Shown here in pieces: positions 1 through 11,552 of a stretch of DNA of 64,000 nucleotides. The position numbers and the translations under genes are program-made. Every line of letters begins with the position of its first letter. The stretch's first letter is position 1. This DNA is from Idiomarina tyrosinivorans (GTDB taxonomy: Bacteria > Pseudomonadota > Gammaproteobacteria > Enterobacterales > Alteromonadaceae). The notes under the pieces were generated by a model that saw only the letters and a program-made list of their open reading frames with translations, had not been told where the DNA came from and ran no database searches. Location: assembly GCF_003987475.1 (NCBI RefSeq), contig NZ_PIQH01000007.1, positions 62,001 to 126,000 of the forward strand, in the 5' to 3' direction.

Positions 1-118
1 AATCTCCTTTAATGCCACCGACTACCATGGTGATGTGGTGACCATTGATGCGGCTTACGTTGACCAGCATATTGGTGAATTGTCGCAAGACGAAGATCTA
101 AGTCGCTTTATTCTTTAA
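1..118 (+). CDS. hslU: HslU ATP-dependent protease ATPase subunit, C-terminal end (partial)
   Basis: Only the last 38 codons are inside the window; the reading frame starts at base 2 and stops with TAA at 116-118. The peptide ends in DEDLSRFIL, the conserved C-terminal tail of HslU (ClpY), which inserts into the HslV peptidase ring to activate it. HslU is the AAA+ unfoldase of the two-component HslUV protease in the cytoplasm. An upstream hslV is expected outside the window. The stop lies inside the 3' end of the converging EAL gene, an 11-base overlap. The rraA gene follows within about 2.3 kb, a common neighbourhood in gammaproteobacteria. Confidence 0.9.
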   Translation, partial: ISFNATDYHGDVVTIDAAYVDQHIGELSQDEDLSRFIL

Positions 119-2204
119 CGCTGTAGGGTGCGCCGAACAACGGATTGTTCGGTTGTGCCTGATGCGTCGGGCGAGGTTTAACTGCCTCGTCCAACCATCG
201 ACTCAAATGCTTTTGTGAGACAGGCGCAGAGTGAAAATAGCCCTGCGTTAAATCGCAATCCAGCGCCTGCAAAATGCGCAACTGCTGTTCCGTTTCTACG
301 CCTTCCGCGACAACACTTTTGCCCAAGCCGTGGGCCAACCGAATCAGGGTTCGTACAATAGTGGTGTCATCTCGTGATTGATCCAGCTCATGAATAAAAC
401 TGCGATCGATTTTGATTTTTTGTATCGGCAATTTGCGCAGATAAGCGAGTGAAGAATAGCCGGTGCCGAAGTCATCAATGGCAATGCTAAAGCCGGCATC
501 GCGTAATTGACTGATCACGTTCATGCCGTTGTTGATATCCGACATTGCCACACTTTCGGTAATTTCTAGCTCCAACTGATGGTGCGGTATGTGGTATTGC
601 TGGGCCAATTTATGCAGTTTTTCCACCAGTGCAGCATGCTGAAAATGGGGCGCTGAGAGGTTTACTGCAATGGGCCAGGTGCGTTGGTATCGTTGTTGCC
701 AACGCTGCAGCAGTTTGGCTGCATTCTCTAAAACCCAGTCATCCAGCTCAATAGATAAGCCTAACTGTTCGATGTAAGGCAAAAACTCCGCCGGCCCCAG
801 GACTCCTTGTTCTGGATGATTCCAACGAATGAGCGCTTCAAAGCTCACCGTCGATTGGCTCTGGGTGGAGAACTGCGGTTGTAAATAGAGCTCAAATTGG
901 TCGGTCTGCAGGGCATGTTTGAGTACGGGCTCCAAGTCGACCAAGCGGGTGTATTCATCGTCCATGCCGCGCTGGTAAATCACCGTCGCTTCATTGCTCT
1001 GCCCTTTGGTTTGCGCCAACGCTACGGTGGCTTTGTTGAGCAGTAATTCAGCGCGATGACCATGTTGAGGATAACGCGAAATACCAATACCGCAATGTAC
1101 AGAAATGTTTTTGCCATCGACGTTAAGCGGCGCATTGACGGTGGCGCGCAGTTGTTCGGCCAGGTCGATAATGAACGACTTGCGTTTTAAATGATTAAAC
1201 ACCACGGCATAGACATCACCGCCAATTCGCGCCACCGCCAGGGGTTGCGGTTTAATTTGGATTAAGCGGTGCGCAATTTCTTTCAACACCCGGTCGCCAC
1301 CGCGTAAACCTAATGTTTCATTGATGGCTTTAAAGCGGTTCAAGCCAATCAGCATCACCGTTAAGTGACGGCCTGATGAGCGACAGGATTCTATCAGTAA
1401 GGGAATTTTTGACACCAGCTGTTCGCGATTGGGCACGCCTGTGAGCGAATCGTGGGTATTCAAATATTCTGCTTGTTGAATAGCGACAACGGCGCTATCA
1501 CGCTCGGATTCCAATAGCCAAATCACTACCCCAAGCGCAGCCGCGGCTACAAATAAGCAATTCAGTAAACCCTGAAAACTGAGCAATAATAAATTCGCCA
1601 GCTCATCTTGAGTGACTGCAATAATGATCAATAAGCCGAGATTTTTTATCCCGACGGCAATAAAGGAGCCGCTGATCAATCGTGGCCCAAGTCCCTGTTT
1701 AATCCGGTTTAGCAAAGCAAAGCCAATCACCACTAAAGCAATGCCCATGGGAAGAAACTTGCTGACTAACATGCCGAAGGATGGAACCCCAGGCCTGAGG
1801 TGATGGCTAGATAATGTGTAGGTTAACACCGCAATGGCAACCGCCACGGCATAACACAATAAGCGTAGCTTTAAGCCCAGTTGCCGTTGGTAAAGAATGT
1901 CGATGGCGCCGATGGTCAGTAAGGTGATGGCTAAATAAAGCGACGTATGAGCCAGGCTCTTAAGTAACGAAAAGCCTTCGCTGCCGAGCCAGTGAGCATT
2001 AATGAGATCGCTAGAAAAACCAGCAAATGCCAGTTGATTGAACGCGAATACGGCCGAGGCGATCGCCCAAAAACGCAAGTATACATGTCCGTATAGCTGA
2101 AAGTAGTAGCGAAGAAGAAAACTCAGACCGAAAAGTAACAGTGCTTGGATGGCGTAACTAAAGGTCGTAACTGTCAGGCCTGTGAAAACGTCAAAATCTG
2201 CCAT
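108..2204 (-). CDS. Membrane protein with degenerate GGDEF and intact EAL domain (probable c-di-GMP phosphodiesterase)
   Basis: From ATG 2204 the protein is about 698 aa. The first ~240 residues form seven or eight hydrophobic membrane segments, followed by a GGDEF domain and a C-terminal EAL domain. The GGDEF signature reads GGDVY (about residues 328-332), so cyclase activity is unlikely. The EAL motif (EALIRW, about residue 456), DDFGTGYSS and AEGVET elements are intact, so hydrolysis of cyclic di-GMP is the likely activity. The membrane part may sense a small ligand; it is not a family I can name. A TTG at 2286-2288 would add 28 polar, Asn-rich residues. Neither start has a convincing Shine-Dalgarno, so the N-terminus is uncertain. 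Confidence 0.85.
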   Translation of the reverse strand: MADFDVFTGLTVTTFSYAIQALLLFGLSFLLRYYFQLYGHVYLRFWAIASAVFAFNQLAFAGFSSDLINAHWLGSEGFSLLKSLAHTSLYLAITLLTIGAIDILYQRQLGLKLRLLCYAVAVAIAVLTYTLSSHHLRPGVPSFGMLVSKFLPMGIALVVIGFALLNRIKQGLGPRLISGSFIAVGIKNLGLLIIIAVTQDELANLLLLSFQGLLNCLFVAAAALGVVIWLLESERDSAVVAIQQAEYLNTHDSLTGVPNREQLVSKIPLLIESCRSSGRHLTVMLIGLNRFKAINETLGLRGGDRVLKEIAHRLIQIKPQPLAVARIGGDVYAVVFNHLKRKSFIIDLAEQLRATVNAPLNVDGKNISVHCGIGISRYPQHGHRAELLLNKATVALAQTKGQSNEATVIYQRGMDDEYTRLVDLEPVLKHALQTDQFELYLQPQFSTQSQSTVSFEALIRWNHPEQGVLGPAEFLPYIEQLGLSIELDDWVLENAAKLLQRWQQRYQRTWPIAVNLSAPHFQHAALVEKLHKLAQQYHIPHHQLELEITESVAMSDINNGMNVISQLRDAGFSIAIDDFGTGYSSLAYLRKLPIQKIKIDRSFIHELDQSRDDTTIVRTLIRLAHGLGKSVVAEGVETEQQLRILQALDCDLTQGYFHSAPVSQKHLSRWLDEAVKPRPTHQAQPNNPLFGAPYSVKE

Positions 2205-2392
2205 GAATGCTAAATAGTTATTTTTATCATTATTATTATGTCCATGATTAAACGGGTTTTCTTGCTCGACATCAAGAGATATTAACAAAATGTTTCAGCC
2301 GATTATTGTTATTTGCCAACGCTTGCTTTTGTGATTGCGGGTTAGCCGTTATACTCTGCTATGTCGTAGCCGCTTCAATGGGAAGGCGAAAC

Positions 2393-2878
2393 ATGGAATA
2401 CAACACTTCAGAACTCTGTGATTTATACCCCGACATGGTCGATGTCGTGGAGCCGTTATTTGAACACTTTGGCGGCCGTAGTTCGTTTGGTGGCCAATTA
2501 GTGACGATCAAATGTTATGAAGACAAAGGGATTATTGAGGAAACTGTCCAGCAGGACGGTGGCGGTAAGGTGTTGTTGATCGATGGTGGCGGTTCTACGC
2601 GGCGCGCACTTATCGATATCGCGATTGCTGAACAAGCCATGGATAACGACTGGGAAGGCATCGTATGCTTCGGCTCGGTGCGCGACGTTGATGCCCTAGA
2701 AGAGCTTGATATTGGTATTTTAGGGGTCGGTTCTATTCCGGTCGGTGCCATCAGTGAAGGCATCGGTGAAGTTGATGTGCCGGTGAATTTTGGCGGCGTA
2801 ACCTTTTTGCCTGAAGACCACTTATACGTGGATACCACCGGAGTGATTCTGTCACCAGAAGCGTTGGATTTAGAGTAG
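2393..2878 (+). CDS. rraA: RraA, regulator of ribonuclease E activity
   Basis: Encodes 161 aa, the length of E. coli RraA. It begins [14 protein letters not shown] and carries the family core [13 protein letters not shown] and the long [10 protein letters not shown] segment. RraA forms a ring-shaped trimer that binds the C-terminal scaffold of RNase E and inhibits mRNA turnover. The chosen ATG has a good ribosome site (GGAAGG, 6 bases upstream); an in-frame extension to 2306 lacks family similarity. The gene stops only 2 bases before hutG, so the two are probably cotranscribed, which is an unusual pairing. Confidence 0.95.
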   Translation: MEYNTSELCDLYPDMVDVVEPLFEHFGGRSSFGGQLVTIKCYEDKGIIEETVQQDGGGKVLLIDGGGSTRRALIDIAIAEQAMDNDWEGIVCFGSVRDVDALEELDIGILGVGSIPVGAISEGIGEVDVPVNFGGVTFLPEDHLYVDTTGVILSPEALDLE

Positions 2879-2880
2879 TT

Positions 2881-3921
2881 ATGCAGCAAGTACCTTTGCA
2901 ATTACCCTCGCCAGCGCATTGGGTAAGCGCTCGTGAGGGCGAAACCAAGGTCGGTCAAGCTATCCATCTGTTACCCGTAGAGGGTGACTACCAACAGCAG
3001 ATCAACGATGCCTGGCAACAAGGCCGGCGGATTGCTGTACTCGGTATTCCAGAAAGTATTGGCGTGAAAGGCAATTTGGGTCGCGCTGGTGCGGAGTTGG
3101 GTTGGCAGGCATTTTTGCAAAGTTTTTTGAACCTGCAAGCAACCGGCATTATTCCCCTCGATGAGTTGCTCTTGGTAGGCGCGGTAGATTGTGATGATAT
3201 TCAGCAGCAAGCTGAGGCGTTAGATCCCAACGAACAAACCGAGCTAAACCGTATTCGTGAATTATGTGGGATTGTCGATGGCCGTGTTAAGGCGGTTGTC
3301 GAGCCGTTATTTGAGGCTGGCTTTGAAGTTATTGCGATTGGCGGTGGGCATAATAACGCCTACCCATTGCTAACCGCGTTAGCGCAAGCCACCGGACAAT
3401 CTTGCGGCGCTGTTAACTTAGATCCCCATGCCGACTTTCGCCCGCGAGAGGGGCGCCACAGCGGTAATGGGTTCAGCTATGCCTATACCGAAGGTGCGTT
3501 ATCTGCCTATCACGTTTTAGGCCTACACGAAGCCAAAAACTCGGTCCAAAGCTTACGTCAAATGTTCGATGCTGGCGTGCGCTACGACGCCGTCCACCAG
3601 TTATTGACCGAGGGTTTCGCCAACGCACTCGATAGCACTATGAGTCGCGCGGTTTCTTGGCAACGCCCGCTTGCTATTGAAGTCGATGTGGATGCGATTA
3701 GCCAAGCGCCTGCCAGCGCCATGAACTACACCGGGGTGACGTTCGCGGATGCATTTAGCTACGTTAGCCGCCTTGCTGAAGTCGCTGAAGCACGCTATTT
3801 ACACCTTGCCGAAGCAGCACCTGGATTACATCCTGCTGGTGAAGCGGAAGGTCGGCGCGCTTGTGGGCAATTGCTCAGCGAACTGGTATTAGCCTATTTT
3901 CAAGGGCGGCGTCAGCGTTAG
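2881..3921 (+). CDS. hutG: Formimidoylglutamase HutG (ureohydrolase fold)
   Basis: Encodes 346 aa of the arginase/agmatinase superfamily. The binuclear manganese ligands are visible: GGGHNN, the DPHAD segment of [10 protein letters not shown], and DVDAI. HutG hydrolyses N-formimidoyl-L-glutamate to glutamate and formamide, the last step of the short histidine degradation route. It lies with the hut genes, which supports this substrate over arginine or agmatine. It is placed behind rraA, 2 bases downstream, rather than in the hutCUH operon. Its TAG stop overlaps the TAA stop of converging hutI by 4 bases. Confidence 0.9.
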   Translation: MQQVPLQLPSPAHWVSAREGETKVGQAIHLLPVEGDYQQQINDAWQQGRRIAVLGIPESIGVKGNLGRAGAELGWQAFLQSFLNLQATGIIPLDELLLVGAVDCDDIQQQAEALDPNEQTELNRIRELCGIVDGRVKAVVEPLFEAGFEVIAIGGGHNNAYPLLTALAQATGQSCGAVNLDPHADFRPREGRHSGNGFSYAYTEGALSAYHVLGLHEAKNSVQSLRQMFDAGVRYDAVHQLLTEGFANALDSTMSRAVSWQRPLAIEVDVDAISQAPASAMNYTGVTFADAFSYVSRLAEVAEARYLHLAEAAPGLHPAGEAEGRRACGQLLSELVLAYFQGRRQR

Positions 3922-5126
3922 CGGGGACGCCCTGCCAACCAAACCTGTTGCAGTGGATTAACACCATACTGGTAAGCAAGCTCTGCAGGTTCGCTAATGT
4001 CCCACAGTGCCAAATCGGCTCGCATCCCTTCGGCAATCACGCCTCTATCGTTAAGTCCCAGAGCCTTGGCGGCATTCACTGTGACTCCTCGTAAGCAGGC
4101 TTCCGGGGTCATTCGGAAAATGGTCGCGCCCATGTGCACCATCAACAGCAAGCTATGAAGCGGTGATGAACCAGGGTTGGCATCGGTGGCTAACGCAATA
4201 GGAACTTCCGCGGCTAGTAGTGCTTGAATAGGTGGATATTGCGTATCGCGAAGGAAGTAAAATGCCCCCGGTAACAGCACCGCAACCGTGCCGGCTTGCT
4301 TCATCGCGGCAATGCCTTGTTCATCCAAGTGTTCTAAATGGTCAGCCGATAACCCCTGATATTTTGCCGCCAGTGCGGCGCCACCTTGATTGCTGAGCTG
4401 CTCGGCATGCAACTTTATTGGTAATTGACGTTGCTGCGCCGCTTGGAAAACGCGCTCGGTTTGCGCCGGTGTGAAACCGATGGATTCACAAAACGCATCG
4501 ACCGCATCGACGAGCCCTTCCTCGCTCAGCGTTGGCAAAATGGTGTTGACGATTTCATCAATGTAACCGTCAGCGTTGCCTTTAAACTCAGGGGGAACGG
4601 CGTGGGCAGCTAACAACGTTGTTTGCACATTAATTGGCAGTTGTTCGCCAATTTGGCGGGCGACTTGCAGTTGTTTGCGCTCATTTTCTAAATCTAAACC
4701 ATAGCCTGACTTGATTTCGACAGTGGTTACGCCCTCCGCCATCAGCGCTGATGCGCGGGTTTTACCGAGTTGCAGTAATGTTGCTGCATCAGCCTCGCGG
4801 GTTGCACGAACGGTGGCGGCAATCCCTCCACCTTGTTCGGCAATTTGTTGGTAGCTTACGCCGTGCAAGCGCTGTGCAAACTCATTGGCACGCGAGCCGG
4901 CCCAAACCAAATGGGTGTGACAGTCGATAAGACCCGGGGTTAAGCAACCGCGTTGACCATCAATACGCTGTCCGGCTTGGTACTGAGGCGCGGCGTCGGC
5001 TGCTCCGACCCAACGAATATGCTCGCCGTCAATTAATACCAACGCATTGTCAATGAGTCCGTAACCGTCGCCTTGCATGGTGGCGACACGGACATTATGG
5101 ATTGCGGTAGTCACTTGCAGCGACAT
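3918..5126 (-). CDS. hutI: Imidazolonepropionase HutI
   Basis: From ATG 5126 the protein is 402 aa, normal for HutI. It is a metal-dependent amidohydrolase with the [12 protein letters not shown] metal-binding segment near the N-terminus, [11 protein letters not shown] in the middle and [10 protein letters not shown] near the C-terminus. It opens the ring of 4-imidazolone-5-propionate to give formimidoylglutamate, the substrate of HutG. GGGAG lies about 8 bases before ATG 5126; a TTG at 5153 is less likely. It is divergent from hutC, and the HutC-like dyad at 5187-5200 lies about 60 bases upstream of its start. Confidence 0.95.
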   Translation of the reverse strand: MSLQVTTAIHNVRVATMQGDGYGLIDNALVLIDGEHIRWVGAADAAPQYQAGQRIDGQRGCLTPGLIDCHTHLVWAGSRANEFAQRLHGVSYQQIAEQGGGIAATVRATREADAATLLQLGKTRASALMAEGVTTVEIKSGYGLDLENERKQLQVARQIGEQLPINVQTTLLAAHAVPPEFKGNADGYIDEIVNTILPTLSEEGLVDAVDAFCESIGFTPAQTERVFQAAQQRQLPIKLHAEQLSNQGGAALAAKYQGLSADHLEHLDEQGIAAMKQAGTVAVLLPGAFYFLRDTQYPPIQALLAAEVPIALATDANPGSSPLHSLLLMVHMGATIFRMTPEACLRGVTVNAAKALGLNDRGVIAEGMRADLALWDISEPAELAYQYGVNPLQQVWLAGRPR

Positions 5127-5186
5127 AGTGGTACTCCCTTTGATTGCTAGCAATTCAGTGCGTTAGCATAACAAACCCGATTTCAT

Positions 5187-5200
5187 CTTGTATAGACAAT
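5187..5200. promoter_or_regulatory. Putative HutC operator between hutI and hutC
   Basis: CTTGTATAGACAAT contains the dyad TTGT-ATAG-ACAA. It resembles the TTGTAT/ACAA dyads bound by GntR-type HutC repressors. It lies in the only divergent promoter region of the cluster. On the + strand TTGTAT could serve as a -35 with TACACT at 5211-5216 as -10 (17-base spacer), so binding would block hutCUH transcription. Assignment is by position and resemblance. Confidence 0.55.
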
Positions 5201-5250
5201 TTAGTTTTCTTACACTAGATCACCCTGTCGCCTCGCAGAGGGAACCGGTA

Positions 5251-5973
5251 ATGGCGAAATTTTCACAGATTAAGCAGTTTATTTATCAAAAAATTGAATC
5301 CGGCGATTGGCCAGAAAACCACCCAGTGAGTTCGGAAAATGCTTTGGCAAACCAGTTTGCAGTCAGTCGCATGACCGCTCGCCGAGCGTTGCAAGAACTT
5401 GCTGACGAAGGGTTAGTTATCCGTACCCAGGGATCAGGCACCTTTGTGGCGCCAATTAAGTCGCAAACCTCGTTTATGGCGATTCGCAATATTGCCGACG
5501 AGGTACGCTCTCGCGGCCACCGTTATCGCGCCAAAGTTCATACTTTGCGCGAAGAAACGGCAAATGCGCACGTGGCGGCAGCATTGAATATTGAAACCGG
5601 TGCCGCAGTGTTCCACTCGGTGGTTAGCCATTATGAAGATGAGCTTCCGGTACAGGTAGAAGAGCGCTTCGTGAATCCCCAATTGGTGCCAGATTATTTG
5701 CGCCAAGATTTTAGTAAGGTAACGCCGCATGAGTATTTGTGTGTGGTCTCACCGCTGACTGAAGCGAGCCACCAAATTGAAGCGGTACTACCGTCACCGA
5801 CCCTGTGTCACTGGCTGATTTTAGACAAACCAGAGCCGTGCTTGCGGATTATCCGCCGCACTTGGAGCTCTGAAGGCGTAGTAACGTTCGCTACGCTCAC
5901 CCATCCAGGTTCTCGCTTTCAACTAGGCGGGCATCTGACATTTAACGGTTTATCGAATACCACCAAGGAGTAG
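5251..5973 (+). CDS. hutC: Histidine utilisation repressor HutC (GntR family)
   Basis: Encodes 240 aa. The N-terminal GntR winged helix includes [22 protein letters not shown]; the C-terminal UTRA effector domain covers roughly residues 90-235. HutC represses hut operons and is released by urocanate. The ATG at 5251 has GAGGG upstream. An in-frame TTG at 5188 was rejected because it lies inside the operator. The stop is 4 bases before hutU, so hutC-hutU-hutH form one autoregulated operon. Confidence 0.93.
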   Translation: MAKFSQIKQFIYQKIESGDWPENHPVSSENALANQFAVSRMTARRALQELADEGLVIRTQGSGTFVAPIKSQTSFMAIRNIADEVRSRGHRYRAKVHTLREETANAHVAAALNIETGAAVFHSVVSHYEDELPVQVEERFVNPQLVPDYLRQDFSKVTPHEYLCVVSPLTEASHQIEAVLPSPTLCHWLILDKPEPCLRIIRRTWSSEGVVTFATLTHPGSRFQLGGHLTFNGLSNTTKE

Positions 5974-5977
5974 CTAC

Positions 5978-7654
5978 ATGGCATTCACACGTTTAGACAA
6001 GAGTCGCAAAATTATCGCGCCTCGTGGCAGCGAGTTGACCACCTGTAACTGGCAAGTCGAAGCCGCCAAGCGGATGTTAATGAATAATCTTGATGACGAG
6101 GTCGCCGAGCATCCACAAGCGTTGGTGGTATACGGTGGTATCGGTCGTGCTGCACGCAGTTGGGAATGCTACGACAAAATTATTGAGACACTTGAACGGT
6201 TAAAGCCGAACGAGTCGCTATTGATTCAATCCGGTAAGCCGGTCGGGGTGTTCCCAACCCATGAAGATGCGCCACGAGTGCTGATTGCCAATTCAAACTT
6301 GGTACCGAACTGGGCGAATTGGGAACACTTTAACGAGCTCGATAAAGCCGGCTTGATGATGTACGGACAAATGACCGCGGGTTCGTGGATTTACATCGGT
6401 TCGCAAGGCATTGTGCAAGGCACTTACGAAACCTTTGGTGCGGTTGCACGCCAGCACTTTGATGGCGAAGCGAAAGGCCGGTGGGTGTTAACCGGTGGTC
6501 TTGGTGGCATGGGTGGCGCGCAGCCATTGGCTGCGACCATGGCAGGCTTCTGTATGCTGGCGGTAGAGTGTGATGAGTCACGCATCGATTTCCGCTTACG
6601 TACGGGCTATGTTGACCGCAAATCGACCTCACTCGATGATGCGCTAGAGCAAATTAACCAAGCGTTAGAGAAAGGCAAAGCCATTTCAGTGGCGTTATTG
6701 GGTAATGCAGCAGATGTTTACGACGAGTTGGTGAAACGCAACATCACCCCAGACGTTGTGACCGACCAAACCTCAGCGCACGATCCATTGCACGGTTATC
6801 TGCCACAAGGCTGGACGCTGGAGCAGTATCAACAGCAGCAGCAAGAAAATCCACAAAAGACGGTAGCACTGGCGAAGCAGTCAATGGCCGTACAAGTAAA
6901 AGCGATGTTAGCACTACAGCAGCGCGGCGCGGCCACCTTGGACTATGGCAACAACATCCGCCAGATGGCAAAAGATGTTGGGGTAGACAACGCCTTTGAT
7001 TTTCCAGGCTTTGTGCCAGCCTATATCCGTCCACTGTTCTGTGAAGGTATCGGGCCGTTCCGTTGGGTTGCGTTGTCAGGTGATCCGGAAGATATCTACA
7101 AAACCGACCAGAAAGTGAAAGAACTGATTCCGGATAACCCGCACCTGCACAATTGGTTGGACATGGCGAGAGAGCGGATCAGTTTCCAAGGTCTACCAGC
7201 GCGAATTTGCTGGATTGGGTTAAAAGATCGTGCGCGGATTGCCAAGGCGTTTAACCAAATGGTGCGCAACGGCGAATTGAAAGCGCCGATCGTGATTGGT
7301 CGTGACCACTTAGATTCAGGCTCGGTTGCCAGCCCGAACCGGGAAACGGAAAGTATGCAGGATGGTTCCGATGCGGTATCGGATTGGCCGTTATTGAATG
7401 CCCTATTGAACACCGCTGGTGGCGCTACGTGGGTTAGCTTGCACCATGGTGGTGGCGTGGGTATGGGCTATTCGCAACACGCTGGTGTGGTGATTGTTGC
7501 GGATGGTAGCGATGCCGCCGAACAACGGTTAGGCCGGGTGTTGTGGAATGACCCCGGTACAGGTGTTATGCGCCATGCCGACGCTGGTTACGATATTGCT
7601 AAACAATGTGCCAAACAACAGGGCTTGGATTTGCCCATGTTAGACGCCGAATAA
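5978..7654 (+). CDS. hutU: Urocanate hydratase HutU (urocanase)
   Basis: Encodes 558 aa, typical for urocanase. The start ([21 protein letters not shown]) and the glycine-rich region ([13 protein letters not shown]) are characteristic. The enzyme uses tightly bound NAD+ as an electrophile to convert urocanate to 4-imidazolone-5-propionate in the cytoplasm. It takes the product of HutH and feeds HutI. It has the ribosome site AAGGAG and begins 4 bases after hutC. Confidence 0.97.
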   Translation: MAFTRLDKSRKIIAPRGSELTTCNWQVEAAKRMLMNNLDDEVAEHPQALVVYGGIGRAARSWECYDKIIETLERLKPNESLLIQSGKPVGVFPTHEDAPRVLIANSNLVPNWANWEHFNELDKAGLMMYGQMTAGSWIYIGSQGIVQGTYETFGAVARQHFDGEAKGRWVLTGGLGGMGGAQPLAATMAGFCMLAVECDESRIDFRLRTGYVDRKSTSLDDALEQINQALEKGKAISVALLGNAADVYDELVKRNITPDVVTDQTSAHDPLHGYLPQGWTLEQYQQQQQENPQKTVALAKQSMAVQVKAMLALQQRGAATLDYGNNIRQMAKDVGVDNAFDFPGFVPAYIRPLFCEGIGPFRWVALSGDPEDIYKTDQKVKELIPDNPHLHNWLDMARERISFQGLPARICWIGLKDRARIAKAFNQMVRNGELKAPIVIGRDHLDSGSVASPNRETESMQDGSDAVSDWPLLNALLNTAGGATWVSLHHGGGVGMGYSQHAGVVIVADGSDAAEQRLGRVLWNDPGTGVMRHADAGYDIAKQCAKQQGLDLPMLDAE

Positions 7655-7660
7655 GGAGAG

Positions 7661-9196
7661 ATGATGAAAGACGTGGTACTCCAACCCGGTCATTTAAGCC
7701 TGAGCGATTTGCGTGAGGGCTATTTTTCGCGGGCGACCTATCGCCTTAGTGAAGACAGCGAACAAACTATTGAGATATCGGCGCAGACCGTTGCCGATGT
7801 TTTAGCACAAGGGCGCGTAGTGTATGGCATCAACACAGGTTTTGGGCTGTTAGCTAATACCCGCATTCCAAAAGACAAGCTCACCGATCTGCAACGCCGC
7901 ATCGTGCTGTCGCATGCTGCCGGTACTGGCGAGCTGATGAGCGATGACGTAGTACGCCTGATGTTGTTGCTGAAAATCAACTCGTTGTCGCGGGGCTATT
8001 CTGGCGTGCGCTTAAAAGTGATCAAGGCGCTGTTAACCTTGCTTAACCAGCAAGTGTATCCTTGCGTACCGGCGAAAGGCTCGGTCGGTGCATCGGGTGA
8101 CTTAGCACCACTTGCACACCTCGTGCTGCCATTGTTAGGCGAAGGCGAAGTGCGGATCAATGGCGAACGCATGGACGCGAAAAGCGGGCTTGCTAAAGTG
8201 GGCTTAGAACCGTTTGAATTGGCCCCGAAAGAAGGTTTGGCACTGTTGAACGGTACCCAAGCCTCCACCGCGTTGGCGTTGGCAGGATTATTTGCCACCG
8301 AGCGGGTATTCGGTGCGGCGTTGATGGCTGGCTCGATGTCTGTGGAAGCGGCAATGGGTTCACGGACCCCATTTGATGAACGCATTCACGCGGTACGCGG
8401 GCAGCCAGGACAGATTGCTGTGGCGCGCTACTTCCGTGAGTTGCTCAGCGATAGTTCTGAAATTGCCGCAGCGCATGAAGACTGTGAAAAAGTCCAAGAT
8501 CCTTACTCACTGCGCTGTCAGCCACAGGTCATGGGCGCGGTGTTGGATCAAATCCATCACGCGGCGGCAATTCTTGTGCGTGAAGCCAATGGGGTAACCG
8601 ACAATCCATTAGTGTTCTCTGAGCAACAAGACATTCTTTCTGGCGGTAACTTCCATGCCGAGCCAGTGGCGATGGCGGCGGATATTCTTGGTATTGCCTG
8701 CAGCGAGATTGGCGCGTTGTCAGAGCGCCGTTCCGCATTGTTGATTGATAGCCACCTGAGCAATCTGCCAGCGTTTTTGGTCAATGACGGCGGCGTTAAC
8801 TCTGGCTTTATGTTGGCGCAAGTAACGGCGGCGGCATTGGCGTCTGAAAATAAAACGTTAGCACACCCGGCTTCAGTGGATTCGTTGCCAACCTCTGCCA
8901 ACCAAGAAGACCACGTGTCGATGGCAACGTTTGCTGCACGCAAGCTCAACGAAATCGCGCAAAATGTGGCGGGCATTGTTGCCATTGAGATACTTGAAGC
9001 AGCGCAGGGAATGGACTTCCGTCGTCCGTTGAAGTCGTCCGAGAAAGTCGAAGCCGGTTTTGCGGCGGTTCGCGCGGAAGTACGATTTTATGATCAAGAT
9101 CGGTACTTTTCGCCTGACATCGAAGCCATTACTCGCCTAATTAACGAAAATGGCTTCGCCAAACCGTTGCAGTCGTTGGATCTGTTCCAACACTAA
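7661..9196 (+). CDS. hutH: Histidine ammonia-lyase HutH
   Basis: Encodes 511 aa. [15 protein letters not shown] contains the Ala-Ser-Gly triad (about residues 144-146) that cyclises to the MIO cofactor. [11 protein letters not shown] and the downstream helices also match the aromatic amino acid lyase family. It removes ammonia from L-histidine to give urocanate, both the first pathway step and the source of the HutC inducer. AAGGAG precedes two adjacent ATG codons (7661, 7664). Its TAA overlaps the stop of the converging GNAT gene by 4 bases. Confidence 0.97.
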   Translation: MMKDVVLQPGHLSLSDLREGYFSRATYRLSEDSEQTIEISAQTVADVLAQGRVVYGINTGFGLLANTRIPKDKLTDLQRRIVLSHAAGTGELMSDDVVRLMLLLKINSLSRGYSGVRLKVIKALLTLLNQQVYPCVPAKGSVGASGDLAPLAHLVLPLLGEGEVRINGERMDAKSGLAKVGLEPFELAPKEGLALLNGTQASTALALAGLFATERVFGAALMAGSMSVEAAMGSRTPFDERIHAVRGQPGQIAVARYFRELLSDSSEIAAAHEDCEKVQDPYSLRCQPQVMGAVLDQIHHAAAILVREANGVTDNPLVFSEQQDILSGGNFHAEPVAMAADILGIACSEIGALSERRSALLIDSHLSNLPAFLVNDGGVNSGFMLAQVTAAALASENKTLAHPASVDSLPTSANQEDHVSMATFAARKLNEIAQNVAGIVAIEILEAAQGMDFRRPLKSSEKVEAGFAAVRAEVRFYDQDRYFSPDIEAITRLINENGFAKPLQSLDLFQH

Positions 9197-10095
9197 TCGC
9201 GCGGCGCAAGCACCACAAAGCGGCCGGTGAATTCAGCCACCGGCCGTTCTTCCGAGAGCACTTCTGCGCGAATCAATAAATGCGCATTTTGACCTTGCTC
9301 AAGGTCACTAAAATCTCCTTGAATATCGGCGAGCTTCGCCAACGCACGAGGGTCTTCAGTGACTGGCTTGCGGTATTTTATTTGGCCGTCGGCCAAAACA
9401 ATACTGCCTGGCAAGCCGCGTTCCTGTAGCTGTAAGTGCAGCAATCCCCAACAGGTCAGCGTGGCTTGTGAATAAATGCTGCCGGCAAACATGGTGTTAT
9501 GGACATTGATATTACGGCTTAATTGCGCACGTGTTTCAAATACTCGTCCGGTGTACTGGTGAATTTTTATCGCCATCGCGTCAGAAATCGGAATCTTTTG
9601 CTGCCATTCGTTTTGTAATTCGGCACACCACTCAGGCCGATAAATAATCCGGTTTACCTCACTAAAGGTTTTACGCAATTGATATTCTGCTTGCGGTCCA
9701 CCCACTGCTGCACTGTCATCATTTAGCTGATAGCCGCACTTCTCGTAAAAGCCGAGTGTTTCTTTGCGCGAATTAATGACGATTTGTTGCGCACCCTCTT
9801 GGCGCGCTGCGGTTTCTAAGGCAAAAATAATAGCCACCCCATGACCTTGTCCGCGCTCGTCTGGGTCAACCGCCATATAGCGAATTTGTGCCTCTTCAGG
9901 GCTGTTAAAATGTAATCGTCCGACAGCCAACACTTTGCCGTCATCGTCGACTAACATACGGTGATGGCTGAGCTGATCGTATTCGTCTTGTTCTGAACCT
10001 AGCGGCCGTTGGAAAGGTTCGCGTAGCACACGCCAACGCAGGTGGAAATAGTCAGCAAACTGCTCTGGCGTCTCTGGCGTTATGATCTGGCTCAT
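9193..10095 (-). CDS. YiiD-like protein: GNAT domain fused to a hotdog thioesterase domain
   Basis: Encodes 300 aa in two domains. Residues ~1-145 form a GNAT fold with an acetyl-CoA loop ([15 protein letters not shown]). Residues ~150-300 form a YiiD-type thioesterase/hotdog domain ([25 protein letters not shown]). E. coli YiiD has this architecture and the same dtd-yiiD order; it has been reported as a malonyl-ACP decarboxylase (MadA) that helps start fatty acid synthesis. That function here is by homology of architecture. The start codon overlaps the dtd stop in an ATGA arrangement, implying translational coupling. Confidence 0.85.
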   Translation of the reverse strand: MSQIITPETPEQFADYFHLRWRVLREPFQRPLGSEQDEYDQLSHHRMLVDDDGKVLAVGRLHFNSPEEAQIRYMAVDPDERGQGHGVAIIFALETAARQEGAQQIVINSRKETLGFYEKCGYQLNDDSAAVGGPQAEYQLRKTFSEVNRIIYRPEWCAELQNEWQQKIPISDAMAIKIHQYTGRVFETRAQLSRNINVHNTMFAGSIYSQATLTCWGLLHLQLQERGLPGSIVLADGQIKYRKPVTEDPRALAKLADIQGDFSDLEQGQNAHLLIRAEVLSEERPVAEFTGRFVVLAPRD

Positions 10096-10535
10096 TCGGT
10101 TACCTGCAGGGAAAAGGTCACTGGCCCATCGTTGACCAACGACACTTGCATATCTGCGCCAAACTGCCCAGTGGCAATGCTCAGTCCTTGCTGGCGCATG
10201 GCATCGCAGAATGCATGATATAGGGTTTTAGCTTGTACCGGCGTGGCAGCCGTTGAGAAGCCTGGACGCCGGCCACTGCGAGTATCGGCGGCTAGGGTAA
10301 ACTGTGATACCACTAAAACTTCGCCTTGGGTATCGGCGACGCTCAAATTCATCTTGCCTTCGGCGTCATTAAACATCCGATAATGTGCGACCCGGTTGGC
10401 CAGCTTGTTGGCAACCGCGACGTTGTCTTCACGTTCAACACCCAATAGCACCAACATGCCGTTACCAATGGTGGCGATAGTCTCTTGTTGCACGTTCACG
10501 CTAGCGCGGCTGACGCGTTGTATCAGTCCAATCAT
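10092..10535 (-). CDS. dtd: D-aminoacyl-tRNA deacylase
   Basis: Encodes 147 aa. The two active-site motifs are present: [17 protein letters not shown] and NDGPVTF. Dtd removes D-amino acids (and glycine) wrongly attached to tRNA, protecting translation fidelity. It sits in the order yihY-pip-dtd-yiiD, close to that of E. coli apart from the inserted peptidase. Gap to pip is 18 bases and it overlaps yiiD by 4, so it is an operon member. Confidence 0.96.
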   Translation of the reverse strand: MIGLIQRVSRASVNVQQETIATIGNGMLVLLGVEREDNVAVANKLANRVAHYRMFNDAEGKMNLSVADTQGEVLVVSQFTLAADTRSGRRPGFSTAATPVQAKTLYHAFCDAMRQQGLSIATGQFGADMQVSLVNDGPVTFSLQVTE

Positions 10536-10553
10536 TAGAGTGCCAGAGTTGCT

Positions 10554-11552
10554 TTAGGAATGACTATGGTCGGCTAATCTATTGCCGAGGTCAACGAGGC
10601 ATTTGGCAATTGCGGGTTCGCTGCTCGCATGGCCCGCTCCAGCAACCCAATGTAGCTCAGCGTTAGCGAGTTGTTGAGCGACTCGCCAAGCTTGATCCGG
10701 TGCGCAGACAATATCTTGTTGGCCATGCACAATGTATACGGGTTTATCTTTCAACGCTTTCAACCGTTGTAACAAAGGCTTCTTCTGCAAGAATAGCTGG
10801 TGATGAAAGTAATGTAACTCAATTAACGCCATATTTAGTGTATTAGGGTGGTTAGTGACGTAATCGTGCAGATCGTTGCGAGCATGGATGGCGCTTAATC
10901 GCAGTTCGTAGTAACACCACGCTTGGGCTAGCAATAGGCGCTTAGGATGGCGTGGGTTTTTGAGCGCGTGGTAGAACTCCGAAATGAGCTGCCGTGCACT
11001 GCCATCTAACTTCACCTCGCTATGCTCGGTTAAGGCATGGGTGAGTTGTTCATAGGCTTGTGGGAAGCTTCTCGCCGCGGCGTTGTCTGCTGCGTACATC
11101 CAATCGATATCGCAACCGCGGCCTAAAAACACCCCGCGTAAGAGTAAGCCATTGACGCGCTTGGCAAAATCGCAGGCATAAGCGAGCGCGAGGGTGCTAC
11201 CCCAAGAGCCGCCGCTGACCACCCAGTTGTCGATGTTGAGCAATTGGCGTAATTGTTCAATGTCGGCCAGTTGGTGGTCGGTGTCGTTATTGGTTAGGCT
11301 CGCGCTGGGCCGAGAATCGCCACAACCGCGCTGGTCGAAGGTGATAATGTGCCAACGCTCAGGATCATAGAAACTCGCATGATAATCCGCAGAGGCCGCA
11401 CCAGGGCCACCATGTAAGTGCAATAGTGCCGGCGCATCAGGATTACCATAGCGGTAAAAGGCAATTTCATGCTGGGCGTCGGCGGTTTTGAAATGACCAC
11501 TGGCAAACGGCTTGGTCACAGGATAGATGATGCCGCGACTAGTCTTGCTCAT
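10554..11552 (-). CDS. pip: Proline iminopeptidase (alpha/beta hydrolase, peptidase S33)
   Basis: From ATG 11552 the protein is 332 aa. It has the oxyanion motif HGGPG, the segment FDQRGCGDSRP and the nucleophile elbow GGSWGSTLAL, all hallmarks of proline iminopeptidase; GAGHASSE supplies the likely catalytic His. The enzyme cleaves N-terminal proline from peptides in the cytoplasm. GAAGAG within the end of yihY is the likely ribosome site. It overlaps the 3' end of yihY by 14 bases. Confidence 0.92.
   Translation of the reverse strand: MSKTSRGIIYPVTKPFASGHFKTADAQHEIAFYRYGNPDAPALLHLHGGPGAASADYHASFYDPERWHIITFDQRGCGDSRPSASLTNNDTDHQLADIEQLRQLLNIDNWVVSGGSWGSTLALAYACDFAKRVNGLLLRGVFLGRGCDIDWMYAADNAAARSFPQAYEQLTHALTEHSEVKLDGSARQLISEFYHALKNPRHPKRLLLAQAWCYYELRLSAIHARNDLHDYVTNHPNTLNMALIELHYFHHQLFLQKKPLLQRLKALKDKPVYIVHGQQDIVCAPDQAWRVAQQLANAELHWVAGAGHASSEPAIAKCLVDLGNRLADHSHS

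Noticed and set aside
2306-2392. N-terminal extension of RraA
   Set aside because: No similarity to RraA, and the internal ATG at 2393 has a strong ribosome site and gives the exact family length.
5188-5250. Upstream TTG start for hutC
   Set aside because: It falls in the HutC-like operator and adds residues not found in HutC proteins.
8557-8985. Long open frame on the minus strand within hutH
   Set aside because: It lies wholly antisense to a conserved enzyme and its translation has no family features; explained by codon bias of hutH. The same applies to long antisense frames in feoB, glnG, copA and katG.
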